In this document: positions 47,934 to 60,154 of the stretch, piece after piece | Layout of the letters: every line of letters starts with the position of its first letter | Numbering within the stretch: the stretch's first letter is position 1 | Origin: Bryum argenteum | Taxonomy: Eukaryota > Streptophyta > Bryopsida > Bryales > Bryaceae | Direction of reading: 5' to 3' | Assembly (NCBI GenBank): GCA_037043015.1 | Contig: CM073321.1 | Location: forward strand, 27,045,510-27,109,509 | Length of the DNA stretch: 64,000 nt | Notes under the pieces: model-generated | Database searches by the model: none | What the model was told of the DNA's origin: nothing | What the model saw: the letters and a program-made list of their open reading frames with translations, nothing else | Translations under genes and position numbers: made by a program

Positions 47934-48508
47934 TGTTGAGGGCGACTTTCTACTATCTACCTTGACAAGTTTAGGTTTACACTTATATTAGTGACAACCA
48001 CGTGGGATCAACAACGACGCGATGAGCAGCGAGAGAACAACATTTACACTATTGTTTTACAAGTGACTAAGGGTAGCCGACATGTAAAGGTCGGGTACCT
48101 CAAACAGTGGAAGCAGAGAAAAAACGGAGATTCGACAACACTATTATTGGTCTTTCTACATAGAAAGCTTAACTATCTCCACTCAATATATACAACAAGA
48201 AAATAAGATAGAAGAGTAGGTAAGAAACTAGGGACTATTATTAAAAAGAAAGATGTATTAGCTAGCTACAACTCGCACATAGGAGATAGAGATTCATATA
48301 GTCGGCAAGGTCTCATTGGCTGTTAGATAATTGATCAGAATAGGTCAGCCAAAAAGTCACATTCCAAAATGAGTCTAAGACTCCAAATACGCTAAATAGA
48401 TAACCGACGTACTGACAATACCGGATATTGCCTTCAAGGTCTATACATATCGGATATAGACTAGACTAAAAATAGCTTAGAGAATATACTACAAATATTC
48501 TGTTTACA
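47934..48508 (-). mobile_element. LTR 1 of a retrotransposon family, minus orientation (575 bp)
   Basis: On the minus strand it begins TGTAAACAGAATATTT and ends CGCCCTCAACA (TG...CA). It aligns along its length with LTR 2 (50705-51310) read on the plus strand; by eye identity is roughly 70 percent. Shared blocks include TGACTA-GGG-A-CCGACA near 48070/51170, AACAA-A-AATAAGAT near 48200/51045 and AAAATGAGTCTA near 48365/50850. The ORF at 47991 is a chance frame inside the LTR. Confidence 0.65.
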
Positions 48509-48509
48509 T

Positions 48510-49560
48510 TGTTGGGCAATGGTAAGCTTGGGGTATCACTTTTTGGACACACTAATTAGGTTATTTTCATTGAAAGCCTCCAAAGTTTGTCTAATTTGTC
48601 CATTTTAATCAAGTAAAAAGACCCTTAAATGTAAAATAAAATATCATGCACCTCAATGGAATCAAAGTATATATGCCTATAGAGTTTCTTTTAGATTTTT
48701 TTTTTTTTTTTGGATCCATTCATAAATGAGAAAAAAAATGCTGAATTTTGGGATTTGCAGGCAATATAGTGCACAATGTATCAATTTTTTTTAAATTAAA
48801 TAAATTATTTTGTATTCTATACAAGAAGATGTAGGTCATATTCAAAAATTATATTAAAATAAAAATGGTTAATATTCCATTTGCTTGATTCTATGGATTT
48901 TAGGTTAGTGAGACACAACTTACTTTTTCAACTAAAAAATCAAATAAAATTACTTCAATTTTTTTTTTAATTTCTAATTTTTTTTTCTTGATACATTATA
49001 AGTATAGACAACTAAAACCACATCTAATGAAGTCTTACTATAGTACAATTTAAAAGTGGATATGTTTGACACACGAGTATAGAGTGCAATTGTTCATGAG
49101 ACAACTTTTTTGGGTACACCAACCATACTATCACCCTGCTCCCCCTTCTTTGCCAAATACACCCCTCTGGACTTGTAGCCTAAATTGGTGGGCCATTTGT
49201 AGACGTCGAGCTGTAGAGTGACCGGACCATGCTTTGATATAGTCGCTAGGATGCTAGCGGTGTCAGGTTGACAGGTGCCTGCTAAATAGCTAAGATTGGG
49301 GTAGACGGTGAGGCCTTAAGAAGCCCCTAGGTTGCTTGGGTAATGGACTACAAAAGGAAGCACGGTTGATGCTTGCAATCGATCACGTAGTAGCAAGTGA
49401 AGTGAGGAAGGTGAGCATTGCTGGAATCCGCGCAAGTGCAAAGGCTTATCACTTGGAGAGAATAGGTGTGAAGTTGTGCGTGGTAGTCGCACTTTTGCAG
49501 CTCTAGGTTGTCTTGCAAAGACCAAGCGTACAGGTTGACTCTCAGGAAGTCAAGTAAGTT
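48510..49560. other. AT-rich then mixed sequence, no gene seen
   Basis: Strongly AT-rich with long T runs from 48640 to about 49050, then more balanced sequence leading into the 175-bp repeats. Confidence 0.4.
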
Positions 49561-49569
49561 GGTGCGAGT

Positions 49570-49905
49570 TGCTGGTAGATCCTGAGGCCAAATATGGTTA
49601 GCTAAAAGACGGAAAATTGTTCTTGAGAGACTTGGGCATGGAGTGGTTGTCGGGACATGGCCGACCTTCTTTGATCATTAGGGTTGACCTAGTTGGGCTA
49701 GCCATTGCTTCGGGCTCGATTGGGAGAGTATGAAGCTCTGCGGGTTGATGGTGGATTCTGAGGCCAAACATGGTTAAGCGAGAGAGGGAAGGACGTAAAA
49801 TTGTCATGGAGAGACCCGAGCATGGCCGGACTATCGGGTTGTAGCCGACCTTATTCGATGAGAAGAGTCGTCTGAGTTGGGCGAGTCGTTGGTGCGGGCT
49901 TGTTT
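49570..49905. repeat. Two tandem copies of a unit of about 175 bp
   Basis: TCCTGAGGCCAAATATGGTTA (49578 on) through TGGCCGACCTTCTTTGAT recurs from 49750 as TCTGAGGCCAAACATGGTTA through TAGCCGACCTTATTCGAT, with GAGAGAC-GAGCATGG and GTTGGGC-AG blocks in the same order. The copies are diverged and have small indels. Confidence 0.75.
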
Positions 49906-50704
49906 AGCATAGCAAGAAGCTATCGATGGGGAGTGACCTGATGTTGGGTTGGTCCGCATGAGCTGTCGCTGTCGGTTCGGACTCCTCCATCCTTGTTGCC
50001 TCCTACAAAGTCGGAAGATGCTGATGTCCACTTGGCAGGTTCCGCTGTCTTACCCAAGCAAAGCCACCGATCAAGTTCATTAACCAGAAGATGAAGCCAT
50101 AGATAGTCAAGGGCTAGAACGCTAAGGGGCACATAGCACGGGTAAGAGTAAAGAGGTTGATGAGCAGAATAACAAGGAGGAACAAGAGTGGCTTAAGACC
50201 AATAGAAAGAAGGAGGAGTATGTCCGTGCTAGCTTAGAGGATGCATAGGAGAAATCCGTAACCGAGGGGGTTTTAGACGAGTCGGATAGTGAATTCAAAA
50301 AATCAACTTTGGAACCATCCAATGTAAAAATGCAACTAGGTTCTTGATTGAAGAGTAAGGCTAAGAAAATCTAGCACGTCCCTCCTAGCCAAGATAAGAA
50401 AAATCTTGATGGAAGATAAGTTTTTGGTAGGAAATTTTTAAGTCGAGGAATGTGAGTCGCAATGTTTGAATTAAGGCAATTAGGTGTAGCTTGTCGATCT
50501 AGGAATCCCAGAACTACCAACTTTCGGGATTACGCTAGAAAGAGCTACTAATTAGCCAGGAGTGAGCGAAACTCTTTGGTTTCCTTTCTAGTTTTACTCT
50601 TGTCTAATTCAGAGGTTGCAAGCACATTCCCTCAAAACCTCTTGTGTTTTTATGCTCTTGTTTCATGTCTTGTATGTTGAATTCTCAATATGTGTAGTTG
50701 TGCA

Positions 50705-51310
50705 TGTTAACAAAATATTTAAAGTCAAAGGCTAGGTTATATTCTCTAGGCTATTTTGAGTCAAGTCTATACTTGGCATGTATACATCTGGCAGACGATA
50801 TCGAGTAGGATCAACACGTTGGTTATCTATTTAGCTTATTTAGAGTTGTAGACTCATTTTGGCACCCAACTTTTTGGGCTGACTTCGCACTTAGGTCGGC
50901 TGACCTGTTGTAATCATTTGGATTTAAGAGCCTGTCAGATTTAGCCGTCTATATGTATGACTTTCTCCTATGTGAGAGTTGTTGGTAGCTGATACATCTT
51001 TCTTTTTGTTAGTACACTTCGTCTCTTATCTACCCTTCCATCTTATTCTTTTGTTGTGTATATAGAGTGAAGATAGTCAATCTTTTCGTGTAAGGACGCT
51101 GATAGTGTTGTAAAATCTTTGTTTTTCCTCTTCTTGAACAATTTAGGGTATGCGACCTTAATGTGTCGGTTGCCCCTAGTCACTTTTAAAACGGTAGTGT
51201 GACCGTTGCTTATTCGTTGCTTGTCGCTTCTTTGTTAATCTGACATCATTGACTAGGAGAAGTGTAAACCTAAACTTGTTAGGGTAGTTACTAGAAAGTC
51301 GCCCTTAACG
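50705..51310 (+). mobile_element. LTR 2 of the same retrotransposon family, plus orientation (about 606 bp)
   Basis: It starts TGTTAACAAAATATTT and ends near CGCCCTTAACG, where CA would be expected, so the end appears mutated. It is homologous to LTR 1 in the opposite orientation. The following TTTGGCAACCATGC could be a decayed primer-binding site. The broken gag at 51.8-53.2 kb lies downstream in the same orientation, so this is probably its 5' LTR. Confidence 0.6.
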
Positions 51311-51819
51311 TTTGGCAACCATGCTTAAGTTGAGTCCAAATAGAGAGACAATAGAGATTTGAATCACCGAAGTGCGAGTCGCCTTTGGTAATTGGCGACC
51401 TAAGTAAAAGTACATTTCTAGTATTCATGGAATCGACTGTTTAGCAATAAGGATCTATTGAGAAGTCCGTTGTGGTAAGGAGGAAGTCATCTGAGAGTCG
51501 GCCCTTCATAGATCTGCGTTCATATCGTCAGCTGTTGGCATCTAACGCAGTCAAAGAGCTCAACATGTACGGCTTTGATCGTCCAATTGTACAGCAGAAG
51601 CGTCAACTTGAGATCAACCTATAACGTCCTAGTCAAGCTAAACTTGACCGCCACCCAAGACACTTGTTGTTGAATCAAGCTATAACTTTGCACCCAACTT
51701 GTCGATCGACCCTCTCAAGTCGGCCTCAACAATCAACTTCATCATACGAGGAACCTAGTTCTCATAGTATGATATGATACCGACCAAAAACACCACAGAG
51801 AGACGATTCGACCTATCCA

Positions 51820-53240
51820 TTAGAAAGGACAATGATCCCTATGAGCTTCAGCAAATCCGGAACGTCTATGATGACGGAGTCAACTCCCTTACATGTCAAC
51901 TCACCCTTCCCAACGTCTAGACTCACAAGAGCCGAAGGTTTTAACCTTGGATCCTCTAGGAATATCAGGATTTCGACTAACAAGCATCGACCCTGCCGAC
52001 AAGAACTTGGTACAAACATCAAGCGTAGCCAGCGAAACGCATTCCAATAACTCATCCAACAAGACCAACAGTGACGTGCTAGGCTTTTCTTTGGTCTGTT
52101 CTACGGGACTCTTCTAGCCAATTGGTCAACTCGCAGGCACAACTAGTGCTGACGGTGGATGTCCCACAGGCTTATCATCCGAGGATCACCAAGTACTCAA
52201 CCACACTGCGAACCACTTGTGTACCTAAATTACCCAATGGTGTGTACGTATTGTAGTACCCTAGGTCATACAGTCGTCCAATGCCATGTGTTGATGGCAC
52301 ATAGGTCGACAACGTATTTGCGACCACTTGTGTATCAAGCACTGGCAGCCCCGACCCAACGTGTCTACTCAATAGAAGAGGGAACATGCCCATTTGTCTG
52401 TCCTACATCGTTATTAGTATCCTGCCCCGCCTACCCAACAATTGGAGTACCAAACCACCCCGTCTACTCGTGAGTGGGCGGATCCGTACCACCAGTCTAT
52501 TCTGCACCAGTGTCTCTAGCAGGAGCAAGTGCCCGGAAACTGGTAGTCATACCATCGTTCAAGGAAGATAAGTGTGTCATCACCCACGTTAATTGTTTTT
52601 TGAATGCACTTATCATAAATGGGAAAATTGACCCTTATGTTAGCATTGCCTTGTTTGGTAACTCTCTAGAAATGGCTAATACTTATTGTTGGTTCATCAG
52701 TCCAAGGGCGACATTACACCACAAGGACCTAGAGAGTCTTCTAGATGCTCTTAAACATCGTTATCATGATATTGATAATGAAGACCAGGACTATATTTTG
52801 TTCTGTAGCCTAAAAGTAGAAACCAAAAAGTCAGTAGATGACTACTACAAACGTATGATGAAATTTGCCAGCCAATTAAAGGTCCCGCCAGCTGAAATTT
52901 GTCTTCTAAGCAATTTTTAAGCTAGTTTGTTGAAGTACTTGCAAGTAGCTACAGTTCGACTGCCAAGGTCAAGTCTAGCGCAAGCAAAAAAATCAAAATA
53001 GTTGGCGGTACGCGGACTACTCAAGGAACCTGACCTTGCTGTACTCAACAAAGTTGACCAACTGAAAGGCGTTGTCTACAATTAGTGTAAGAAGAACGCT
53101 ACACCAACCGTGATTGCTCGCTAAACTTGGCGAGCGACTACTCCAAGCAACGCGCAACGCGGGAGTCGACTATTGCAGTGGCCACAACTATACTAGCACC
53201 AACTACAAAAAACTCTAGGCATTAACCTCCTCAAGACGGT
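51820..53240 (+). pseudogene. Broken retrotransposon gag with CCHC knuckle before the capsid-like domain
   Basis: One frame (52159 on) shows C-T-Y-C-S-T-L-G-H-T-V-V-Q-C, an exact C-X2-C-X4-H-X4-C zinc knuckle at about 52240-52280. After a TGA (in Y-S-stop-V-G, CGA to TGA) the same frame continues with a Retrotrans_gag-like domain, 52540-52920: L-V-V-I-P-S-F-K-E-D, F-L-N-A-L-I, L-L-D-A-L-K-H-R-Y and V-D-D-Y-Y-K-R-M-M-K-F-A. Beyond TAA at 52918 the reading continues with TAG codons (K-S-K-stop-L-A-V and Y-N-stop-C-K-K) to about 53130. Gag packages element RNA in the cytoplasm. No protease, RT or integrase follows, so the element is truncated. Confidence 0.6.
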
Positions 53241-53699
53241 CCTCCCCAACGCATATTTATGGTTCACTCTAGAATCTACTCGACCACCCAATCTACATGT
53301 GCTTGATGCTGGAAGATTTGCGAGAATTTAAGTTCTTGAGTCATCAAAAGAACAGCGCCAAGCCTAATACATTTGGTGTAGTCATTGAAGATATATTGAA
53401 CACCACAGTCAAAGTCGTCACAACTCCCGCTATCAGAAGGAGTGAGTCTACAACACAACGACGGTTATCGGAGGCGACACTAGAGACGACCGACAGGAAG
53501 GTCCTAGAAAAACTCCGCGATCCGATGATGCAAGAAGTACGTTGTGAACCCTCGAGATGGTTCACCTCGGCGGGAAAACCCTTCTCGCAAGGTTTTAACT
53601 ATTTATGTGTAATATGTAGACAGTGGTTAATTGCGAGTTTTATCCATTTAATCTCAAACCTCGGCATATGTTAGTCGGGGTTGGAATGTTGTATGATTC

Positions 53700-55680
53700 T
53701 TGTGGGAAGGTTTTAAGTATTGAATATTTGAAATATTTGATAAATACATAAGTTAAATTGGTGTTGTTTAGGAGGAGTTGGGTAGTTCCAATTTCTCTTA
53801 TTTTTGTATTTATGTTACCCTAAATTTAGGTAAGTGTAAGGTTGGGTACTTGGCTTATCTGAATGTCCTTGTAGTAAAATGTCTTGGAGCCCTATTTTGC
53901 TAATTTAAACTTGTTAGAATAAAAAATCCACGATGGTTTTAGTTTAAGAAGTTGGAAAGTGAGAAAGGGATCAGAAGATCGATGGATGAAATGTTGGATA
54001 GATGTAGTTTTTGAGTTTCATTCCTCCCTACCGTTGTGCTAGGGTTGGTGTGTCAGTGCGTCTTTTCTCTCGAAAGGGTGTGTGTGTTCCTTAGGAAAAA
54101 ACTAGGTTTTTTTGGGGAGAAAGGAAGTTTTTAGGAAGTATGTGTGTGGTTTTGGAACAAGGGTTTGTAGGAGATCTTGTGAGTTAGTGTGTGTGTTGCT
54201 TAGTGGTGTTGTGAGTGTGTAGATAAGAGAAGTAGGAGAGGCGGATTTCCCAACTAGAGTTGAAGCTGCTGACTTTGGAGCAAGATTGCGGACGCTTGGA
54301 AGGGAGTCTAGAGGAGATGAGTGGTAGAGATGGAGCGTCGTTGGACTGGCTTTCTAAGAAGCCTAGGTTCACCTTCAGCAAATCAAGGACAAAGGAGTGG
54401 TGATTATTTTTGTGGAGCTGTGTCTGTTGTGGCGACGATGGAGAGAGTGGACTTTGGAGCAACATAACTCAAGATCTACAAGGAACAAGGGGACGGGCTT
54501 CTGAATTCAAGTGCTTCATCAATTGAGCTTTCCGTGAAGTCCTTGCTTGCCCCCATTGGAGCAAGAACGAGGGACTGACTGCAATTTTAGTCGCTAGAGG
54601 TCTACCTGCCGGAGTCCGTTGCTTGAAGCTTTTGGCTGCGAATGAGGGAGTTCATTCCCTTCTTAGTTTTTCTTCAATTCTTGATGTATTGCTCATTGGT
54701 TAGAATTGTTAGTAGTTGATCATGCTAATAGACCTAGACATTGAAAATGGTAAATTGATTGCCTAAAAAGAACAAGTGATGGTATGTTGGTATGTTTTGG
54801 TATTCTTGGTGCTTGAATTGGTTGAAACCTATGTACGGAATTGAATGTTTTGTGTCTTGCATGGATATTATTTGATTTGATTAGTAGAATGTTGTGGCCG
54901 CTTGTTGGTGCTTAGTATTTTGGTGATGATGGTGTTCTAATTTTAGAGTGTAATTCCGAGTATATTGAGGCACACGCCGAAGCGTTGCCCAATTTACTCC
55001 AAAGCATCCTAGACTTCCTCTTAAATTGCTTAGTGCAAGATTGAATTGATAGCTAGTATGTAACATTGATTGGTGCATAAACTTGGGTGTGTAAGAGTGC
55101 ATGAACGAAAACTTGGTAGTTGCTTGATGTGTAGTGTGCAGTAGTAACTTGGTTAACTTAAGTGGTTGAAGGTTTTTGTGAGCTTTTGGCCTATTTTGGC
55201 CCCCTTGTTGAGCCTTGGACTTGGGTGGTCAATTGGAGGCAACTTTAACTCACCTAAGTTTGTAGGGAAAGGATTTAGGACTTAATTCACTGCTGAATTC
55301 AATTAGTTGAATGAGAATTGCATGTATGTTTATGATCATTTCCTTATGAATTTTGTTAGAATTGCATGCATGGGAATGTAGGAAAGGCCATTGCTTGGAA
55401 GCATTTAATCCTTCACCACTCCCCGCCCACATGTGCCCCAATTCCTTGCAAGGAGGATTTAGGTGTTACATACACCAACCCCACGCTCACTGAGAAAGAG
55501 GAATGTCAAAATAGACGTCTTTTGGAGTTTTTTGGTCAGATGTCTAAATGAGCGTCCATGGACTTCCAGACAGTATATAGACGAACGTCATGGGGGGGTA
55601 AATTGTAGTTACTACGGTCCTAATAAAATTTCTAATAGATGGATTGTCTTGGCCCTTGCATCTTATCCGTTCTAATCTGA
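53700..55680. other. No gene recognised; GT-rich LTR-like leader near 54.0-54.2 kb
   Basis: GTGTGTGTTCCTTAGG and related GT-rich, GA-rich tracts at 54050-54300 resemble retroelement leader sequence. The rest is balanced sequence with short frames only. A 3' LTR matching 50.7-51.3 kb was not found here. Confidence 0.35.
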
Positions 55681-55689
55681 TTTGGTAAA

Positions 55690-56035
55690 GAGCAACCGGA
55701 AAGAAACGAGTCGTCCGACCCCTGCACAAGCCGATTGAAGTCTGCGGTGACCATTAGATCGGATGGGACAGCCTACGACCATCTGATTGACCACGGCCCG
55801 ACTTAACGGTCGATGATCGTCACAACAGTCGCGACCAACCGATCGATCATCTGATCGGTCGCAGGCATTGCAATTGGTCGCGGCGGATCGATCAATGTCG
55901 ACCGTCTGATTAGACGTCGCCGATCGATCAACTGCAAGCCGTCCGATCGGTCCCAAGCCCGTTACATCGATCACGGTTGACCGATCTGCATCCGTCGTCA
56001 GATCAAGGGCGGGCTGGTTGGTTGTCCGATCGCGA
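55690..56035. repeat. GC-rich minisatellite-like block (CCGATCGATCGGTCG motifs)
   Basis: Dense, degenerate repeats of GATCGGTCG, CGACCGAT and CGATCGATCA occupy the block upstream of copy D, with a smaller patch at 56300-56380. The motif is a variant of the GCGACCGG family seen elsewhere in the window. Confidence 0.6.
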
Positions 56036-56037
56036 CC

Positions 56038-56046
56038 TATATAAGG
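56038..56046 (+). promoter_or_regulatory. TATA box upstream of copy D
   Basis: TATATAAGG lies directly after the GC-rich block, matching the layout at 26641 (plus) and 63362 (minus). Confidence 0.5.
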
Positions 56047-56129
56047 CCGACTAGTCCTAATTTCTCCACACTTCTTTCCTCCCTTCTGAGCACGAGAGGT
56101 TGCGGAGTGGCTACTGGCCGGCAAGTTCT

Positions 56130-57400
56130 ATGAATTCTCCATCCACTGGCTTCTCATTCCCAGGAAAAGAGAAGTCTTTTATTCTGTTAGGGGAGAAATT
56201 TTGCAGTCTTTTCAAAAAGTTATGCTAAAATCCTACACTACTTTGAGACTTCGAGTACGCACGTGGGAATTAACTCAATCAAGATGCCGATGCATAAGAA
56301 GAAGCACGATCAGTCGGCCGCACCGGCCGGCCAGCATTGGTCGCGGTCGTGATTGGCTGACCGACCGGTTCGGCGGCTGTTCTTTAGAGTTGGAAATTTT
56401 GATGGATAAAGAGCCTTTGGCCCTTAATTCCCATCACTTCTTTCGAATTCATCCATCCCAAATGGGCTGCAATTGTGGGCATTAGCTTCACAGTTGTTGC
56501 AATTGTGTTGGAAAGGAGAAGTGGGCGTTTTACACAAAGTTTGCGGCTGCTTCGTCAAATTTTTGCATACTTGGGAGATCTTCGGGGTATTTTAGATAAT
56601 CCCCATCCTCCATGGCGACGGTGACCAATAACACGAAGATGGAGTTGATTCTCAAGAGACCTTGAGGTCACCTGCAAGAAAAAACACAAAGGCAGAATTG
56701 GCGGAGACGGAGTTGGTTTTACATGAGACACCGTCAAGGAGAGTGAAACCAAAAGGAGCAAGACATGAGTTGCATTAGAAGATCTTGGATAATGTGGCAA
56801 TGAAAGCTAAGAGCAATTGGGAGCTAGAAAAAGAGGAACACTGGAGATTGGCGACCTGCAAGAAATATGTGAAGATGTACCACATTGGGAAACTTCGGCC
56901 TACAAAATGTCACAAGTTAATACCAATAATTTTAACTGCAACCCGCAAACATGCAAGGATGATCACTTTCTTCATCATGATTGGACTTTGGAGATAGAGG
57001 AAGGATCGGCGTCGTACATTAGATTCTCGTCGCCCCTACAAGAGTCAGCTCGCATTGTAATTAACACATGCGACCCTCCTCCGGCAATACTTAAGGACAT
57101 ATGTGCGGTGTGCCTACATCATTTTGGTCCAGAGAGAGCATACACGTTGGGGCAATGTGGCCATAACTTTCATGTTACTTGCATATCTGATATGCCATGA
57201 CAAAATCGGTATGTGCGGTATAACGCTCCCCATTTAGCACGAGATTCTACGAGATCATGGGCATACGAGATCTTATGCCACCAAGGCACGAGATCAAGCA
57301 ATGGAATCTTCCATTGAATCAACTCCCAAAGAAATTTCTACACTACTCTAATTGGGGAAATGCACTTGAGTGAAGTACGTCTAAATCAAAACACCAACTA
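56130..57400 (+). pseudogene. Copy D of the RING family, C-terminal part
   Basis: A frame from 56817 reads a charged helical segment, then C-D-P-P-P-A-I-L-K-D-I-C-A-V-C-L-H-H-F-G-P-E and Q-C-G-H-N-F-H-V-T-C, the first six ligands of a RING-H2 finger. These align with C-P-I-C-L-N-P-F-G-P-E and S-C-V-H-I-Y-H-P-Q-C of copy C. A stop at 57198 and a frame change follow. Reading then continues as C-A-V-stop-R-S-P-F-S-T-R-F-Y-E-I, matching C-A-I-C-K-A-P-F-H-E-R-F-Y-E-M of copy C, with the last Cys lost. The N-terminal zinc-finger block was not found. E3 ligase function is known for the RING family in general, but this copy is broken. Confidence 0.6.
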
Positions 57401-57671
57401 AGCATTCAATATGGAGGGGAAGGAGATCCCTTATTTTGGATGACACAAGATTACGAAGTACATATAAGGGCGAGAAATATTAAAGATTAAGAACAACGTG
57501 AGTTGTTTTCTCGTAATTTTTGAGGGCATTGCAGCATCAAATACAACCGTTTCTTTCGATTTCCTCCAAAGAGAGTGGAAAAGGGAGAAGATGGTGTGTG
57601 GCACAAAGTAACAGATTCAATTGGCTTAGGGAGGAGTACAAGAAGTACAATCATACTCCAATTGTATAGTA

Positions 57672-58839
57672 TAGATATTGGAGGATGATAAGTTCTATAC
57701 TATACTATTGGAGTATGATTGTACAAGAAGTACAATCATACTCCAATTATGTAGAAATTTTAGTTTTAGTTTTTTGAGGTACTTTATTGTTATACTCCAA
57801 ATGCATTCGGAGTTTCTATTGTCTACATGACTATTTAAAGTGTTGATAAATAATCTGTATCTCTACATACTTGTCTCACAATGGTCTTCACTCTCGAGCA
57901 CAGAGAAGAAATGTACATTAAACGAAAAAAATTGCAACCCTTTACTTCAAAAATAATGCCCCATGAGTCAATGGTGGCATTTTTATCATTTTTTTACCAA
58001 CATCCATACAAACTTGGAAAAGCATATCTTTATCTGCCCAGTTTCAGTCCGTTCAAGCTAAAGGTTCATTGGATTAACCGATTTGAGCTATACTACGAGT
58101 ACGCGGTCTTTGGCTTGAATGGGCAATTTTATAATTTTGTATTTAGGAGGACATGTATTTTATATCCAAAATAACGATCATTCATATTAATGGATGATTT
58201 CAAAGGTATTTTACACGATGTCGTTGCACTAATCAAGAAGGCGATGAAAATCTTACGTAACAAACAAGTGGATCCTAGTAGAAAGCGGAAGAGGCAAGAT
58301 GGCAAAGATGGCGAGGATAGTTGGGAGGCGGAGATGAGCTCCAAAATTGCAGCCGTAGAACAGAAATATGAAGAGGGCGATAAAATTGCCCATTCAAGCC
58401 AAAGACCGCGTACTCGTAGTATAGCTCAAATCGGTTAATCCAATGAACCTTTAGCTTGAACGGACTGAAACTGGGCAGATAAAGATAGGCTTTTCCAAGT
58501 TTGTATGGATGTTGGTAAAAAAATGATAAAAATGCCACCATTGACTCATGGGGCATTATTTTTGAAGTAAAGGGTTGCAATTTTTTCGTTTAATGTACAT
58601 TTCTTCTCTGTGCTCGAGAGTGAAGACCATCGTGAGACAAGTATGTATAGATACAGATTATTTATCAACACTTTAAATAGTCATGTAGACAATAGAAACT
58701 CCGAATGCATTTGGAGTATAACAATAAAGTACCTCAAAAAACTAAAACTAAAATATTCTACATAATTGGAGTATGATTGTACTTCTTGTACAATCATACT
58801 CCAATAGTATAGTATAGAACTTATCATACTCCAATTTCT
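57672..58839. mobile_element. Foldback element: inverted arms of about 460 bp around a 247-bp core
   Basis: The left arm, 57672-58132, is repeated in reverse complement at 58380-58839 with only a few differences (for example a 7-A against a 6-A run), so the arms look about 98 percent identical. Each arm carries a perfect 18-bp palindrome: ATTGGAGTATGATTGTAC, five bases, then its complement (57707-57747, and 58765-58805 on the other side). A further partial copy lies at 57640-57668. Mirror open frames read through the arms on opposite strands. The core, 58133-58379, includes M-D-D-F-K-G-I-L-H-D and a basic coiled-coil-like stretch. No target duplication was identified. Confidence 0.85.
58190..58438 (+). 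CDS. Small frame in the core of the foldback element
   Basis: 82 codons: a helical start (G-I-L-H-D-V-V-A-L-I-K-K-A), a basic K-R-K-R stretch, then K-I-A-A-V-E-Q-K-Y-E-E-G-D. The last part resembles K-I-Q-A-R-Y-E-E-K-V-K-E-G-D of the coiled coil in copy C. It may be a captured piece of that family. It ends inside the right arm. Expression is doubtful. Confidence 0.3.
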   Translation: MDDFKGILHDVVALIKKAMKILRNKQVDPSRKRKRQDGKDGEDSWEAEMSSKIAAVEQKYEEGDKIAHSSQRPRTRSIAQIG

Positions 58840-60154
58840 ATAATAAGTATAAGTTCTATAAACCTATACTACATAAAGAAGCAAAATTCAGCTACTCATC
58901 AGCATTAGAGGATTGCTCATAATCGCTGTCTCCGTTCACTTCAGCTCCGCTAGGCCCCATAGGATCATGTTCATAATCGCTCGGAACCTCTTGTTTGAAC
59001 TTGGGCTTGTTCTCTGTACAGTGCATAGTCCCATATTTATGCCAAGTACCAAATTCTGGGAGATTAACAGGGATCTTTGGTTTTTTTGGCGGAATAATTG
59101 GAACCGTTGCAGATTTTCGTTTATGGGACTTGGAAGTGTCAAGCATGTGCTGTAACCTCGTGGCATTACGAGGGACATTGGCATTTTTAAAATACCTGCC
59201 CAAAGGTACATCAGAGTCACTAGAGATTCTGCCATATTTGGCTCTTGAAAGGGATACTAAACCCATAGAGGATTTCTCCAAGGTTGTCGTAACCCTTGCA
59301 GTAGAGAATTGAAATAAAGCGCGGGGAGTAGCACATGGTAAAGATAGTTGATCCTTACTACCGGATGCGATATTCTCCGCGACCGAATCAGAGTTCATAG
59401 TGCCTGCAGTAGTATTGCACGCAGTGGTCTTCACATCTATCGCCTCCTTTTCCAACCGTAAACCACTAGCGATAACAAGTAGGATGTTATTCGAATTGTC
59501 CATGCCGCCTTGTGTCATTAACCGTGCTAACCGGCTAACCGGCTGCTCATCCTCTAGATCATCCTCCGAAACACCATCAGCGATAAAATCACCCTTAGCA
59601 TCGCGAACATTTGGAGCATCTTCATCATTTGAAGCGGGGAAGAGAGTCATATTATTGTCTTCATCACTAAATACAAAAATATCATTGTCATCAGACTCTG
59701 AATCGTGCTCGACAGCTTCCTCATCATATTCATGTACTTGGTCTTCCTCTAAATCCAAGTTCTCTCTGTACCCCCGCCCATCGTCACTCAACTTCATTCG
59801 CAAGCAATTTTGAGTTGGAATATATGTAGACCAAGTCATGAGCTCTCCCCGATAGTAACCGATTCCGTTTCTTATCGTGAACATAAGAGTAGCTACTCCA
59901 GTTGTGTTTGCAAGCCGACGAGGACACAGTCTGTGCTAGTATTCGCTTTGCAATTGTAGAAAGGAGTTTAGCACAAGCACCTTCAAACTCCCTCCAAGCA
60001 TGTGGAGCTGGTTTTTGAGTATTAGGCTCCAACATGTCATGGAATGGTTGACCGCCTACTCAAAATGCAAGAAATTCATTCACCACGTCTGCATAATCCT
60101 CCGGGAGACATAGTTTTTGTAAAACACGCTTGCAAGCTATTGTAAGATCAGGAT

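Noticed and set aside
57881..58580. Two mirror frames with near-identical proteins on opposite strands
   Set aside because: They arise from the inverted arms of the foldback element. A conserved gene pair is less likely than a repeat-derived frame.
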